A stretch of 64,000 nt of DNA from Diphasiastrum complanatum (Eukaryota > Streptophyta > Lycopodiopsida > Lycopodiales > Lycopodiaceae), in NCBI GenBank assembly GCA_029204225.1, contig CM055097.1, positions 45,623,857 to 45,687,856 of the forward strand, read 5' to 3'. Below, piece by piece: positions 1 through 12,600 of this stretch (position 1 is its first letter; each line of letters opens with the position of its first letter). A program made the position numbers and the translations under genes. The notes beneath the pieces were generated by a model. The model was not told the DNA's origin, did not search any database, and saw nothing but the letters and a program-made list of their open reading frames with translations.

Positions 1-236
1 AACCAAAAGTTGAGTTGAAAGTGATGTAGACAACTCAATGGTCATTGGAGTCTTTGATTGGTGCAACAATGAAACTTAATTGCATCTTTGGTATTCTTGA
101 TTGACTAGAAGTCATGATGTCTAATGAAATGATAATGTTTGACAAAAAATAAAGTGTCTCAACTTTAGACAATGAGTGAATGATAATGAGAGAAGATGGC
201 CTATTTGAATATGTAGAATGAGGAAAGTGAGAGGTT

Positions 237-239
<3 letters not shown>

Positions 240-270
<31 letters not shown>
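240..270. repeat. (GA)n microsatellite
   Basis: About 14 uninterrupted AG units follow GTTG and precede TGTGTATG. Confidence 0.95.
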
Positions 271-271
<1 letters not shown>

Positions 272-1070
272 TGTATGTTAGTGACTACTGAACATTTTGC
301 TATGTGATAGGTGTGGTTAATGTCCCATGTAGAATTAATTTTAGAGATGTACTTTGTGGGCCCACACTTGATTTAATGTACACCATTAAATTTGGCTTGT
401 CATATGGATTGAAGATGCAAGATGAGTGCATATAGCAAGCTAATGGGCTAACATCTTTTGAACTTATTCTGGAATTTAATGGAGTTGGTGAAAATGATGT
501 TGAGTCTTGAAAAGTTAGCATGAGTGAGTGTGCATATGAAGCATTTTGAGCTATGCAAACATTTTATGATTGCTATGAACTATAAATGCTATGAATGTTA
601 TGCAAATGCTATGTAATGTTGTTTTGTGAATCAAATGTTGTAAGATTTTGTTTAAAATCAAATATAATATTCTAAGATTATATTTTGAAATCAGATGATG
701 TAATGCAAATTCATGTAATGCTGGTTCTCAACTGATGTAATGTTGTTTTGGAATTCAAAAATAGCATGCCAGCGTGCTAAGTGAAATAGGAAAGAAAAAA
801 GAAAAAAAAAAACCCTCCAAAAATGGCACTTTAGTGTGCCATCTTTGCAGGCTAAGAAAAACTTTTAATTTTAATTTTTTTTAGTTTGGAATTTTTAACT
901 ATGTACCAAACACAATTCTTAATAATAAACATTAAAGTAGTGGCATTAAAAAAAGTAGCACACCATGTGCTCTATTTTTGTTGATCATCGCAAGAGAAAA
1001 GTTCGCAAAATGCGAAGGCCCAGATTAAGGCTAGGGTTAATTTTTAAGGTTTCTATACCAAAAAATAGCA

Positions 1071-1073
<3 letters not shown>

Positions 1074-1147
<74 letters not shown>

Positions 1148-1174
1148 GAGAGAGAGCGAGCGAGCGAGCGAGCG
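1074..1174. repeat. Compound (GT)n(GA)n(GCGA)n microsatellite
   Basis: Roughly 18 GT units pass directly into about 22 GA units with a few interruptions, and then into five GCGA-type units. An apparent reading frame through it (Cys-Val then Arg-Glu repeats) is a product of the repeat. Confidence 0.95.
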
Positions 1175-3502
1175 CCTCAAATGCTATGCTTTGCTATTTG
1201 GTTATGTTTCATGCTTATGATTTGGACTCCCTTTTTGCTGCGAAAAGGTCTATACCAAACAAGATAGCAAAAGTATTGATACCAAAGAAGATTAAGAGAA
1301 AGAGATGAGTTGAAACAATGTTGGAAAGGAGGCTAATTATTGTCGTGGAGGAAAATTATGTGTCACGTGGTGTGTTTTTTGTGGCAATTAAAAGAAAGAA
1401 GATGGCATTCTCGGGGCATCAATAAAAGGTAAGCGCATTTCGTGCTTTAACTTCCAGATTGCAAAGCCTATTTGACATTCATATCCAGAGAATTTATTTG
1501 TGGTTCCTCCATTCTGTGCCCTACCATCCAAATAGATTGTTGCTTAGAGAATCTCCTGTGAATCGTGAGATGGGGAATGATTTGAATATTTAGCTTGCCT
1601 CAATGGAAATCTATTTGGAATGACAGAAGTTTTGTGCTCCCTACAAAATTTAGAGGAAGTGATAAAATGAGAACCAACTGCTAACCAAAAAATGGGATGC
1701 AACATTTGAAGGCTGAAGCTATTGCTGTAAAAGAATCTTTTAGGTCTACTCATGGTTACTGTACTTCCAAGCATGTTCACCAGTCTTCAATAGTCCAGAC
1801 TTCCATATCGTACTGCAATATCAGCTCGTGTAGAACAAAATTTTCAGCTCTGGATCTTGGTGAAGCTGCTCTCTCAGGGTGACCATGATGAATGCTGATC
1901 TGCAGGATGTACCAATTAATCAATGAAGACAGTTGCCAAGAATGATAGAGAAAGTGACCAAATGTTGTCCCGACGAATGGGAAAGACAGCATGCTCAATA
2001 TGTAAGGATAAAACAGCTGGCAATAATGTAGCATGATGTTGGAAGATGATGGGTTTTAAATACCACTAAAATGTACAAATGTCTTGTTCAAAGGATGTGA
2101 AGATTCGAGAGAAAAAAGGAGGACATCAGGAGCATCTTCTAAAAGTATCAATTTCGGACAATATGTAGGAGACAAACTTGGTGTACTGAAGAACGAAATA
2201 TGGTGCTGGAATTACATCAAATCTATTCTCCCAAGGGATATATGAATGTTACATACTTGACAGGCATAAACAAATACCTTGAACCCTGCATGATCAAGCC
2301 CAATAATTCTATGGACTGGGAATGCCTCATATCAGCCATTCTTGTCAGAAGAGCGCAAGGTAGAAATGTATATATAGAAATGTAGCAAACGCAGCTAGGA
2401 ATTGAGTAATTTTGGTAAGGAACAAAATCAGCCTACAAAGAAGAAAAATCTTGCAATGGCAAGCAAAAGAGATGGTGTCTTAAAATGGAAATCCAGCACC
2501 CTTGGGTATGCAAATGATGGCTAATGTGATCTGCCATGAGGGATTGGAGAAAATAGCACGCCAATAGACAACAATGATGACCTGATAGGCCAAAAACTGT
2601 AGTGTCCACTTTCTGGAAGCCAAACTGGAATTTGAGGATGAATGTATTCTCTTTCCTGGTAATGAAAGGATCACCTTTTAGCACTTTGAGAATCACTCTG
2701 TTATGAACTAAAGAGCAATTCTACAGAGCAATATGCAACAACAATGGTATAGAACAAATCAACAGTAAAGCATGTTTGCAGGTCTCCCACTTCAGAACCT
2801 TGCCACTGAGTTCTCCTTCGAAAAGGCTTGCTATTTCTATAATCATCAAATAGCAAATGAGACAACACTGTCTATCTATAGTCTCTGAGGTCCCCATACT
2901 TGGGCAAGAGGAACCTACCCTTTCTGCACCCTGAAAAGACCCAGAAGACTAGGGCTCCGTTGACACGTTAGGTTCTTGTCAAATGACAATGTATCCGATG
3001 TCTCAAAATAATGGACCCAATGCAACTACCTGATACTTTGGCGGCCTAAATGAATTAATCGCATGGGCGGCTTCCTAGCAGCAAGAACAACTAACATAGA
3101 GCATCGGTGTTGTGAGTAACTTCATTTTGAGCATAACAAGAGCACTTCATTTTGGCCCACCAAGCACATCCTTACGATTATGATTATATAGTACTTTTTC
3201 CAGATAGACCATGGTAGAAAATTCTCAGGATTTCATCCAGGTGATATTGCTGAGCATATTTTGAAATAAATAAGAAGAGGGAGAGATTCTAGAGATTTCT
3301 TTTAGAGCTAAATACTACAAAAGCTTTATGACGATCAGTTCATTCTTGTATGTGGCATCAGTTGAGATAGCTTTAAGGCATGAAAATTTCTAGATGAACT
3401 TTTTGGGTTTGGAACCCTCTCAGATGTCATTAAGAAAGTGACTCAATTCTGGAGGGCTGCAGCACTTCAAAGAACGTTGACTCCCTGAATTTTTGTTTGC
3501 AG

Positions 3503-3604
3503 TCAAGCTACGTTCGATGAAAGAGCAATTTTTTTGAGCTCTGCCATGTGGTTCACCAAAAACTCTTCCTTCTCTCGAATTCTGTCAGACGTACAGTCAC
3601 TTTC
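3503..3604 (-). CDS. UFL1: UFL1 exon 20, C-terminus and stop (residues 817-849)
   Basis: The acceptor AATGCAG precedes [20 protein letters not shown], and the frame ends at TGA (3503-3505) after SSNVA. DC(T/S)xDRI.(E/K)(R)E is the usual C-terminal motif of plant UFL1, so the end is complete. No clear polyadenylation signal was chosen. Confidence 0.94.
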   Translation of the reverse strand, partial: ESDCTSDRIREKEEFLVNHMAELKKIALSSNVA

Positions 3605-6600
3605 CTGCATTCAACAGATTAAAATTTACAATCTTATTACCATATTTAAACTTCAGAAGCTATGTTGTGAGAAACATTCAGAAGAAACGAAAAGGAAGGC
3701 CAACAAACACCTACTTCAAGTGTGGATGTTTGTAACATCGACAAGAGTGCCACAGTTGCAGCCTGGTACTGCATCAATGTCTTGTGTGCATTATCTGGAA
3801 TGCTCTTCTGGAAAAACAGGACTACATCAATAAAATTTCCATGAAGAAACTTGCAAACAAAACAAGCTTTACAACAGGCTGATGCATAAAACAAATGTCA
3901 ATTTCAGTGAATAAAATGCTCGTTAGAATTACAAAACTTAAACAATTAAGAATAGAGCCACAGCTGATCTAGAATTAAGCTATGAAAGCATCACATAAGC
4001 AAGACTTAACCCTACAAAGCAGGAAAGATTGAGATTAAGGAGGCTAAAGAGAAAGATCAATATCATCAGCTGAATGACAAATGACACAGTTTCCCTACTT
4101 ATAGCCAAGAGGAAGCCCTAGAAGGAAGCTTCTAGTGGCTAGAGCCCAACTGGGAGGGATAATAGTGCGCCCTCCAAGAAGGCCCCCACTCTCCAGTAAT
4201 ATGTCCAAATGGCCTAATAATGAATCATAAGGCCAAAGGCCAACCATGTAGTCTGAATGTCACTAATGAATAAAAAAGGGCCCAAGGCCTGCTTATGCAT
4301 AAAGTAAAGTAACTGTAAATGTAAATGGACGCGGCGAATGTATAGAGCCGAGTCCATAACTCTCCCCGACACAAAAAAAAGACCCAACTGCCGAAAAGAT
4401 AACCGGATCAAGTAGCAGCAAGCCCTGGTGCATCAACAGCTAGAGGAACATCTGATGTAGAGGAATCAACAAGTGCAGCAAGAGCACGAGCCTGATCCGC
4501 AAGTAATGGTGTATGATAAAACACATCAATAGGCTCCCATGTAGCCTCCTCAATAGGACGACCATCCCACTGGACCAAAAACTGAATCTGCCGGCGGCGT
4601 CGACTATGGTATAGACGGACCTGTAATATAGCAGCAGGTAAAAATGGAAATAACTCTGGAGCAGTAGGAAACTCAGCATCACAAGGAGCGTCATCCTCAA
4701 TAGCAGCACGTAATAAACTGACATGGAATACATCACAGGCGCGTGTGGAAGCAGGAAGCTGTAAGCGATATGTAACTGGACTAAGAACCTCCACAATGCG
4801 ATAAGGCCCATATTAACGTGGTGCAAGCTTCTCAGTAGAAGCATGGCCCTGGACAAAATGATGACGTGCAAACCGTAAGCGTAGATAAACCATATCTCCA
4901 AGCTGAAACTCAACATGGTGGCGGTGACGATCAACTGAGGTCTGATAACGCTGCTGAACATGCTGTAAATGAGAACTGGCCCGAGTAATAAGCTCTCGAG
5001 CACCTGATAGAAAAGATGCAAGTGTAACAGGTGTATCCTCAAGAGGAAGAGGAATGCCAGGTAAAAGAGGTGCATAGCCATGAGATAATAAAAATGGAGA
5101 GACACCTGTGCTGGTACTAACAGAGCTATTATAGCTATACTCTGCTAAACATAAATGCTGATCCCAATCCTTCCCTGAAGGAGTAACAAAATGGCGTAAA
5201 TAATCCTCAAGGATCCTGTTAAGGACCTCAGACTGCCCATCAGAAGTAGAATGATAAGCAGAACCCATAAAAAGTTGAACATCCAAAATACGCATAAGCT
5301 CTGTCCAGAATATAGATGTAAACTTACTATCCCGATCAGAAAGGATAGTACGAGGAAATCCATGCAGGCGAAAAATCTCTGATAGGAACAAACGTGCACA
5401 CTGCTCTGCTGTGATAGTACTGCGAACTGGGATAAAATGTGCCTGTTTCGAGAACCTGTCAACTACCACCATACATGAATCGTGACCACGCTTGGTATGG
5501 GGAAGGCCAAGGATAAAGTCCATAGATATATCAGTCCACTGGCGATGAGAAATAGGCCAACTCTGGAGCAAACCAGCAGATTTAGAACGGGAGTACTTAT
5601 TACGAAGACAGAAAGGGCAGGTACGAATAAGTACAGCAAGCTCAGATCGAAGAGAGGGCCAATAGAAATGGTCTTTGAGACGAGCATAAGACTTTTAAAA
5701 ACCAAAGTGACCCCCAACAGGAGAGGAATGAGCATCCGACAACAACTGGGAATGGATACCCAAAGAACTAGGGATACAAAGAGAATCATAATGATAAAGA
5801 CGATTGTCAATAATGGAGTAAACCTGATGAGGACTAGACGAAACAGGTGGGGCAGAACTATAAACATCACGAAAATCAGAACATGTAAGGTATGCTGCAG
5901 GTAGAGCATCAAACCATGGAGGAATAGTAGAAACGAGTGTATTTAACAAAGCTGGAAGACGAGATAATGCATCAGCAGCAGTGTTAGCACGACCAGGACG
6001 ATACAATATGGAGAAATTAAAAGACTGTAAAACTGCAACCAACGAAATTGACGATCACTAAGGTCACGTTGAGACGTAAAGACTGGTGATCAGTAATAAT
6101 GTCAAATGGGATTCGATACAGATAATGACGCCACTTCTTAAGAGCATAGATAATAGCAAAAAGCTCTTTCTCATGCACAGAATAACGTTGCTCATAAGAG
6201 CGAAGACGACGCGACTCATAAGCAATAATACATTGTGACTGGCGAAGTAAAGCACCCAAACCAACATTACTAGCATCAGTCTCAACAAGAAACTTCTGAT
6301 CAAACTGTGGTAAACACATAACGGCAGCATCAACAACAGCACGACGAAGAGTATCAAACGCTGTCTGACAATCAGGAGTCCACAAAAAAGTACTAGACTT
6401 CTTCAAAAGTGCATGAAGAGGAGCTGCGATAGTGGCAAAATGAGGAACTGGACGACGAAGGTGAGTGGCTAACCCAAGAAACATACGAACATGATGAATA
6501 TCAGTAGGTATAGGCCAATCCTGGATGGCCTGAACCTTATGAGGGTCCAGACGAATGTGACCATTACAAATAAGAAAACCAAGAAACTCGATCTCAGAAA

Positions 6601-9600
6601 CAACAAAAGAACATTTAGACAACTTAGCAAATAACTGGTGGTGTACAAGTAACTGAAAGACCGAGGAAAGATGGGCAACATGCTCAGCAAGAGACTGACT
6701 AACAATAAGAATATCATCAAAATAAACCAAGACACAATGACCAAGAAGCGGACGTAAGACGTTATTCATCACATTCTGGAACGTAGGAGGGCCATTAGTA
6801 GCACCAAAAGGAAGCACACGAAATTCATATAAACCAAGATGAGTACGGAAAGCAGTCTTATGTTCGTCAGAAGGGTGCATCCTGATTTGGTAATATCCAG
6901 AACGAAGGTCTATCTTGGAAAAGATTTTAGAGGTACCGAGCTGGTCAAAGAGGTCATCCATGTGTGGAATAGGGTACTGATTACGAATAGTCAACTTATT
7001 TAAAGCACGGTAATCAATACAAAGGCGTTTGGTACCATCTTTCTTATTAATAAGGAGAACAGGAGCACCAAAAGGGCTGTGACTAGGAACAATGAGACCC
7101 TGATCTAACAAGGCAGTAATATGGAGCTCAAGCTCATCACGCTCAGATCGAGACATACGATAAGGGGGACGGGAGGGAGGAGCAGAACCAGGACGCAAAT
7201 CAATATGATGGTTCACGTCACGTAATGGTGGTAGCGTCGTAGGTTCTGAAAAGACAAAAGCATACTGATGTAATAAGTCAGAAATCACCTGAGGAACAGC
7301 TGCTGGTGTAGAAACTGGTACTGCCCGCTGAACACATAGTAAGGCAGCACAATGAGCCTTCGGCAGGCTACGAATAAACTGCTTCCCAGTAATCAACTGG
7401 AAGTCTCCCTGAGAATCAATGCCCACAAGTGAGTGTGTAACTGCATCATGTACAAATGTCAATGTCTGTTGTGTCAAGTCCAGTGTAACGGCTCCAAGAG
7501 ATGCAAACCAATCAGCACCAAGGATAAGATCATAACGCTCCATAGGGATAATGTAAAGATCTGCCTGTCCAGAGAAATCTCCAATGCGGTATGGTAGACG
7601 CTGAAACATTTGAGAACTAGGAAAAGAATGAGAACTGGCAACCTCAACTGTGAGAGGCTGGGAAGCAGGAACAGGTGAAGCACGGATCCGACTAGTGATA
7701 TAACTGCTAATAAAAGAATGAGTGCTACCAGTATCAACTAAAGCAATATACTCTCGACCTGTAATACGCACACTTAACCGAATGGAGCGAGGACCAGGAC
7801 GCCCTGTCCAAGTAGCATAGGCAAGCTGAGCATGGCAAGTAGCAGGAAGTAAATCAGGGGAAGGCTCAAAGGATAAGTCAGGCTCATCAGAAATATGAAT
7901 GTAGATATCGGAATCATCTGGAGTAGTGTCCTCATGGTAAAAAACAGCAGTAGTAGTAGGGATAGGCTGGCGGCAATCACGGGCAAGATGGTCAGGACTC
8001 TTACAACGAAAGCAAAGATGCTTCTGCTGAAGATCGGCGAACTCTGCAGACGTGTAACGTCGGACAAAAGCAGGTCGAGGAGTCGGAGGACGAGGAGGCG
8101 AAGGGGCAATGGAGAGAGCTGGAACAGAAGGGGCCGGTGTAGGGGTGAACGTAGCGGTAAAAGATGAAGCAGAAGGACGGGGTCGGGAGAAGCGGGAAGG
8201 AAGGGTGTCAGAGTACTTATGCTATAAAGTACCGGCAAGAGACATCGCCTCAACAAGTGTGGTAGGACGGAAGGAAGAAACATCATAACGTAAAGCACCA
8301 CGAAGCCCAGCAATGTAACGAGAAATAAGCTCAGTGGGCTGTAGATCTATGAAAAGATAAGAAAGCTCCATAAACTGATCTGTATAAGAAGCAAGATCAC
8401 TGGTCTGAGTGAGACTACGGAATGTATCACGTTGGCCGTTCATTCCATCTAACCCACCTCCTGGTTTCTTTCCTCGTCCCCCCCTTCCTGAGCCACACTT
8501 TGCTCGAGACTTTCATGATAGGGTACAGCTTGCTACCTATTCCGGTTCCTCCGACGGGAACTTATTAGAGAATTGGTTTGCTAAGCTTGACACATATTTT
8601 CAGATTTACCCCAAGACTGATCCTCAGAAGATCCAGTTGGCTGCTTTACATTTAGATGGACGTGCCGCCACGTGGTGGCGAGTTTATAGAGTTGATCCTG
8701 ATCGGGAAGGGCTCCAGGCTGACTAGCAGAAGAAGATGGAAATCCAAATGGAAAGGGAGTCCCAAATGTAAGAAAAACAGGAGCTTTACCAGGACCATGA
8801 GGCTGTAAAGAATCAATCTGTGATTGCATAGTAGCAAAGCCGGTCATAACTGAATCGAAGCGAAGAACGAGGCCAGAAAGGGTCTCATCCATGCGACGAA
8901 ACTGATCGGATAAGGTTTCCTGAGTAGTCTCACTCGGGGTAGGTGAATGTGCCATAATGATAGTGGAAGGAATAGACGAAAACTTGAGGGAGCGGACCCT
9001 TGTCGTCACCCCAAATTAGCCTATTACAACCAATATTATCACAACTGAAAAAAAAAAGGAGAAGCTGTAAAAAATGCGCTGGACAGCCAGGGATACAATG
9101 TGAATTTGAAAGAGTAAACGGAGTCAGAATTCCTGAAAATGTGGTGGAGAATGAGCGCGCGACAGCCTTTTGATAAGCTGTAAAAGATGGCTGGAATTGG
9201 AGAAAAAAAAAGGCAAAAGTGACAAGTTGGGAGTGATGAGGCAGCGATTTACAGGTTGAAGAATTTTAGCTGTTTGGAATAGCAAATGATGTCGGAATTG
9301 GGTAGTTTTTGGATGAGGATGGGCGCTGGACAATCAGGGAACTAACTGTGGAAGATGGCTGCAAACTGGAAAAATATCAGATGAAAGGGATAGGTCGGAA
9401 GGCAGGGACAGCGATGGAAAGGAAGAGGAGGAGCGCTGGGCAGCAAAGAAAAGAGGGGACAAAACAGGGGGAACGCTGGGCAAGAAGGAGTGGAAGGAGC
9501 AGTGATGGAACAGGGCTGTCAAAACGGTAATGGAGCTGTAGGAACAGCGATGGAGGAGCAAGGCAAGGCGGCAAAGAAAAAATTCCAGATTGTGCTCAGA

Positions 9601-12600
9601 AAAGTGCTCTGATACCAAGTTAAGAATAGAGCCACAGCTGATCTAGAATTAAGCTATGAAAGCATCACATAAGCAAGACTTAACCCTAGAAAGCAGGAAA
9701 GAGAGACATTAAGGAGGCTAAAGAGAAAGATCAATATCATCAGCTGAATGACAAATGACACAGTTTCCCTACTTATAGCCAAGAGGAAGCCCTAAAAGGA
9801 AGCTTCCAGTGGCTAGGGCCCAACTGGGAGGGATAATAGTGCGCCCTCCAAGAAGGCCCCCACTCTCCAGTAATATGTCCAAATGGCCTAATAATGAATA
9901 ATAAGGCCAAAGGCCAACCATATAGTCTGAATGTCACTAATGAATAAAAAAGGGCCCAAGGCCTGCTTATGCATAAAGTAAAGTAACTATAAATGTAAAT
10001 GGATGCGGCGAATGTAATGAGCCGAGTCCATAACTGTAACACATAACCAGGATTATTGGTAAGCTATTACAAAGCAACCTTGTTTGAAAACCTTGGTTAA
10101 CTACCTTCATGGACATTATATCTCAAAGCCATCTCTCATGAGAGCTAAACAGTTGTAGTTGCAGTCACCGTGTTCCAATAGTTCCAATCTATGAATCTAA
10201 AAGCAGACATATCTGTGCTGAACTTTTTCTATATTCTATTGGAAAGAGCAATGCAAACTCAAAAAGTAAGTTAAAAAGAGAAACAAAATATAAAGAGCAA
10301 TTCAAACAAAAGATTTACAAAACTTACAAAATGGTACACAGATACCTTCTGATTACGTCAAGCAGCTCACAACCTAAGTCTAGAAGCAAACGCAAAATAA
10401 CATCCATAATATGGACCTCTGTTACAGCAACTTCATGAGCTCATGCACTTTTGGTCAAAGAACACATTGCTGACCAAGGAAAATGACTATCATAGCAGGG
10501 ACATTCACAGGATAGTGTAAAGATGTTGGACACTCTAGACAAGGGGCTATTAACAAGCAGTGACGTTAGTACCTGAAGGAATGCTACTGTGGCAGCTATT
10601 GCCCTCCCTGGAATCTGGATAGCCCGGTTATGGACCTGCATTTATTGCATACTCCAACAACTAAAGATGCAAATTTTGATGTAGGATTGAGGTACTGACA
10701 ATTACGATGCAAATCGAAAGCAAGATTAAATTATTGTGTCAAGGTGCTCTTGCTTACCGTCACAAACAGAAGAGCGACCACCTTAGGCAAGAGTGTAACC
10801 GGATCCGCTTCTTTCTCGACTTGCAATGCCAGGTCCTATAACATAAAAAGAAGTTCACCTTAGTCTATTTCATAACCAAAGATCCTCAACAGAGTAAGAT
10901 TTGTGTACAGTAGGGATATTTCCCACCATGAGAGTGCAGCAAATTGTTATCAAAGATATTAGGCTCCAGTTTGGGACCTGTTGTATGCCGTTACATCCTT
11001 TGTAAGCTTATAAAAAAATGTGAATATCAACTGTAAAATTGGCCTGGTCACTGACATGTACTGACAAGATAGCCAATTGATAATACAAGGTCACTAGTTT
11101 GAGATGATGAACTTGTAATTAAGTAGTGGGACTGACATCCTATGTTGAATAAGACACTTGGTCCAATACATGGGGGACGTCGTTTGACAGTTATAGCAAC
11201 TTCTAACTTTCATGCCTCTGTCAGGGTACTCCCAAGTGCCATGACTAGTGGCTGAATTGCATGTGCGCCACAAGTTAGCTGACATTCTTCTCACCATTGA
11301 TTAATTTTGCGATTCCTCTACCTCTAATGTCAATGATATGTAAAAAATCCTTTGCATAATCCCCCCTCCCTGCCCCCTTGAGTGGTTGAACACATGCAAC
11401 ATTCCCATCAGCCTGCATGGCATCAGTACCAAATTTTTGGGTGTCCCATTCGGCATTTTCCTTTCAAATAAACAATAAATAGACTGGTTCTGACAACTTT
11501 GGCAAAGAACTGGCCAAGTGGCAAAAGCCTCCTAAGTTGGGTTAGGACATTTGTACAGTCAGCTTGGAGAGGCAAAATCCTATTCAACTCCTCTGTAGCA
11601 GATGGTTGGGTGGAGACTTTCCTCAATGTTATCATGATGTACTCTGAAAAAAACCAATAAAGTGAAGAATTTTCATGTTCTTGCGGTCTATTCTAGTTTT
11701 TGGTGTGATATTTGGTTTTGGAGCAATTAAACTCCAAGCCAAAGTGGAGAAATCAGGATATTTACTTGACTAAAAAATGTCATGCTTATTCTCTAGGTTT
11801 GCATGAGGACGTGTGCCTACTATTTCACTTCCTTGGAACCTAGCACCTCAATTTTGTATGGTCTGGAGTTCTAGCACCTAGCAGAAAGAGGGTGATTTTG
11901 CCAATTTGAAGTTGTGTACTAGAAGTTTGTTGATGGAATAAAGCTCCATGGATAGCTTGCTAGTAGATTAGGTTAGATCTTGAATTGATGGTTTATGAAC
12001 AAGTAAATGTGCAAGAATGCAAACTGTGGATAGAAATAGAGGTCTGCCAGTTCCTAGCTTGGAAGCTTGTAGATTGCTTGGTTTTGCTTAGGATCTTCAT
12101 GTAGAGCTTGCTCTATCAAATTTTGTCAATCATGGATGCTATTGGTAAGTCAGTTCGTGATTCTAATTTCTCATAGAACAGATGCAGTCTTAGCCAAGCT
12201 TGATGCCATGGAGGCTATGCTATAAAGTGGATTTGGAGCAATTGAAGCCTAGAAGAGCCGACACTGTGGTGGCAATGTCATAGCTGTTGTGGAGCCCAAT
12301 TCTAGCGAGCAAGAGGTCAAATGGGTGAGCAAAAGGTCAAAATTACCTTCTGTCAAAGATTTGAAGCTACCAAAAGTCACAGTTGCAATTGTTGTCCAAA
12401 TCACAGATGCTATTGAGAATTGGTTATAAAGATGGGAGAACGCATTTCACTCGCGGCATAGTGGACATTGGATGATAAAAAGAATTGCAAATATTGTTTA
12501 CAAGACTCAGCCCAAGGATTGTGAGGGAAAGAGGAGAAATAAAATATAGTTCTAGTCACTTGTGAGGCTTTTCAAAAAATGTTTATCCAAAATCAACTAC

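Larger units (their letters stand above)
1..3502. other. 3' flank of UFL1, no gene recognised
   Basis: This is AT-rich sequence with short chance ORFs. The part just below 3503 must hold the 3' UTR of UFL1, but its end cannot be fixed. Two microsatellites lie in the distal part (listed separately). I saw no conserved protein on either strand. Confidence 0.6.
3946..10035 (-). mobile_element. Ty3/gypsy chromovirus, full-length with both LTRs, in UFL1 intron 18 (element A)
   Basis: Two direct 416 bp LTRs flank gag, protease, reverse transcriptase, RNase H, integrase and a C-terminal chromodomain, all in minus orientation. A primer-binding site complementary to initiator Met tRNA (TGGTATCAGAGC) lies next to the upper LTR, and a purine tract ending GGGGAG precedes the lower one. 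LTRs differ at about 13 of 416 positions, so the insertion is fairly young. The coding part is dead: a stop between gag and pol, an internal inversion in gag, frameshifts in RNase H and two stops in the integrase region. Flanking 5-mers do not give a clear target duplication. The element lies in the same orientation as UFL1. Confidence 0.93.

Noticed and set aside
1072-1308. Plus-strand ORF with Cys-Val and Arg-Glu repeats
   Set aside because: It is the translation of a GT/GA microsatellite.
5482-5904. 140-codon plus-strand ORF
   Set aside because: It is the opposite strand of the element A integrase region and has no motif.
8409-8726. Plus-strand gag ORF taken as a separate gene
   Set aside because: It fits exactly the missing middle of the surrounding minus-strand gag and is an inverted segment of the same element.
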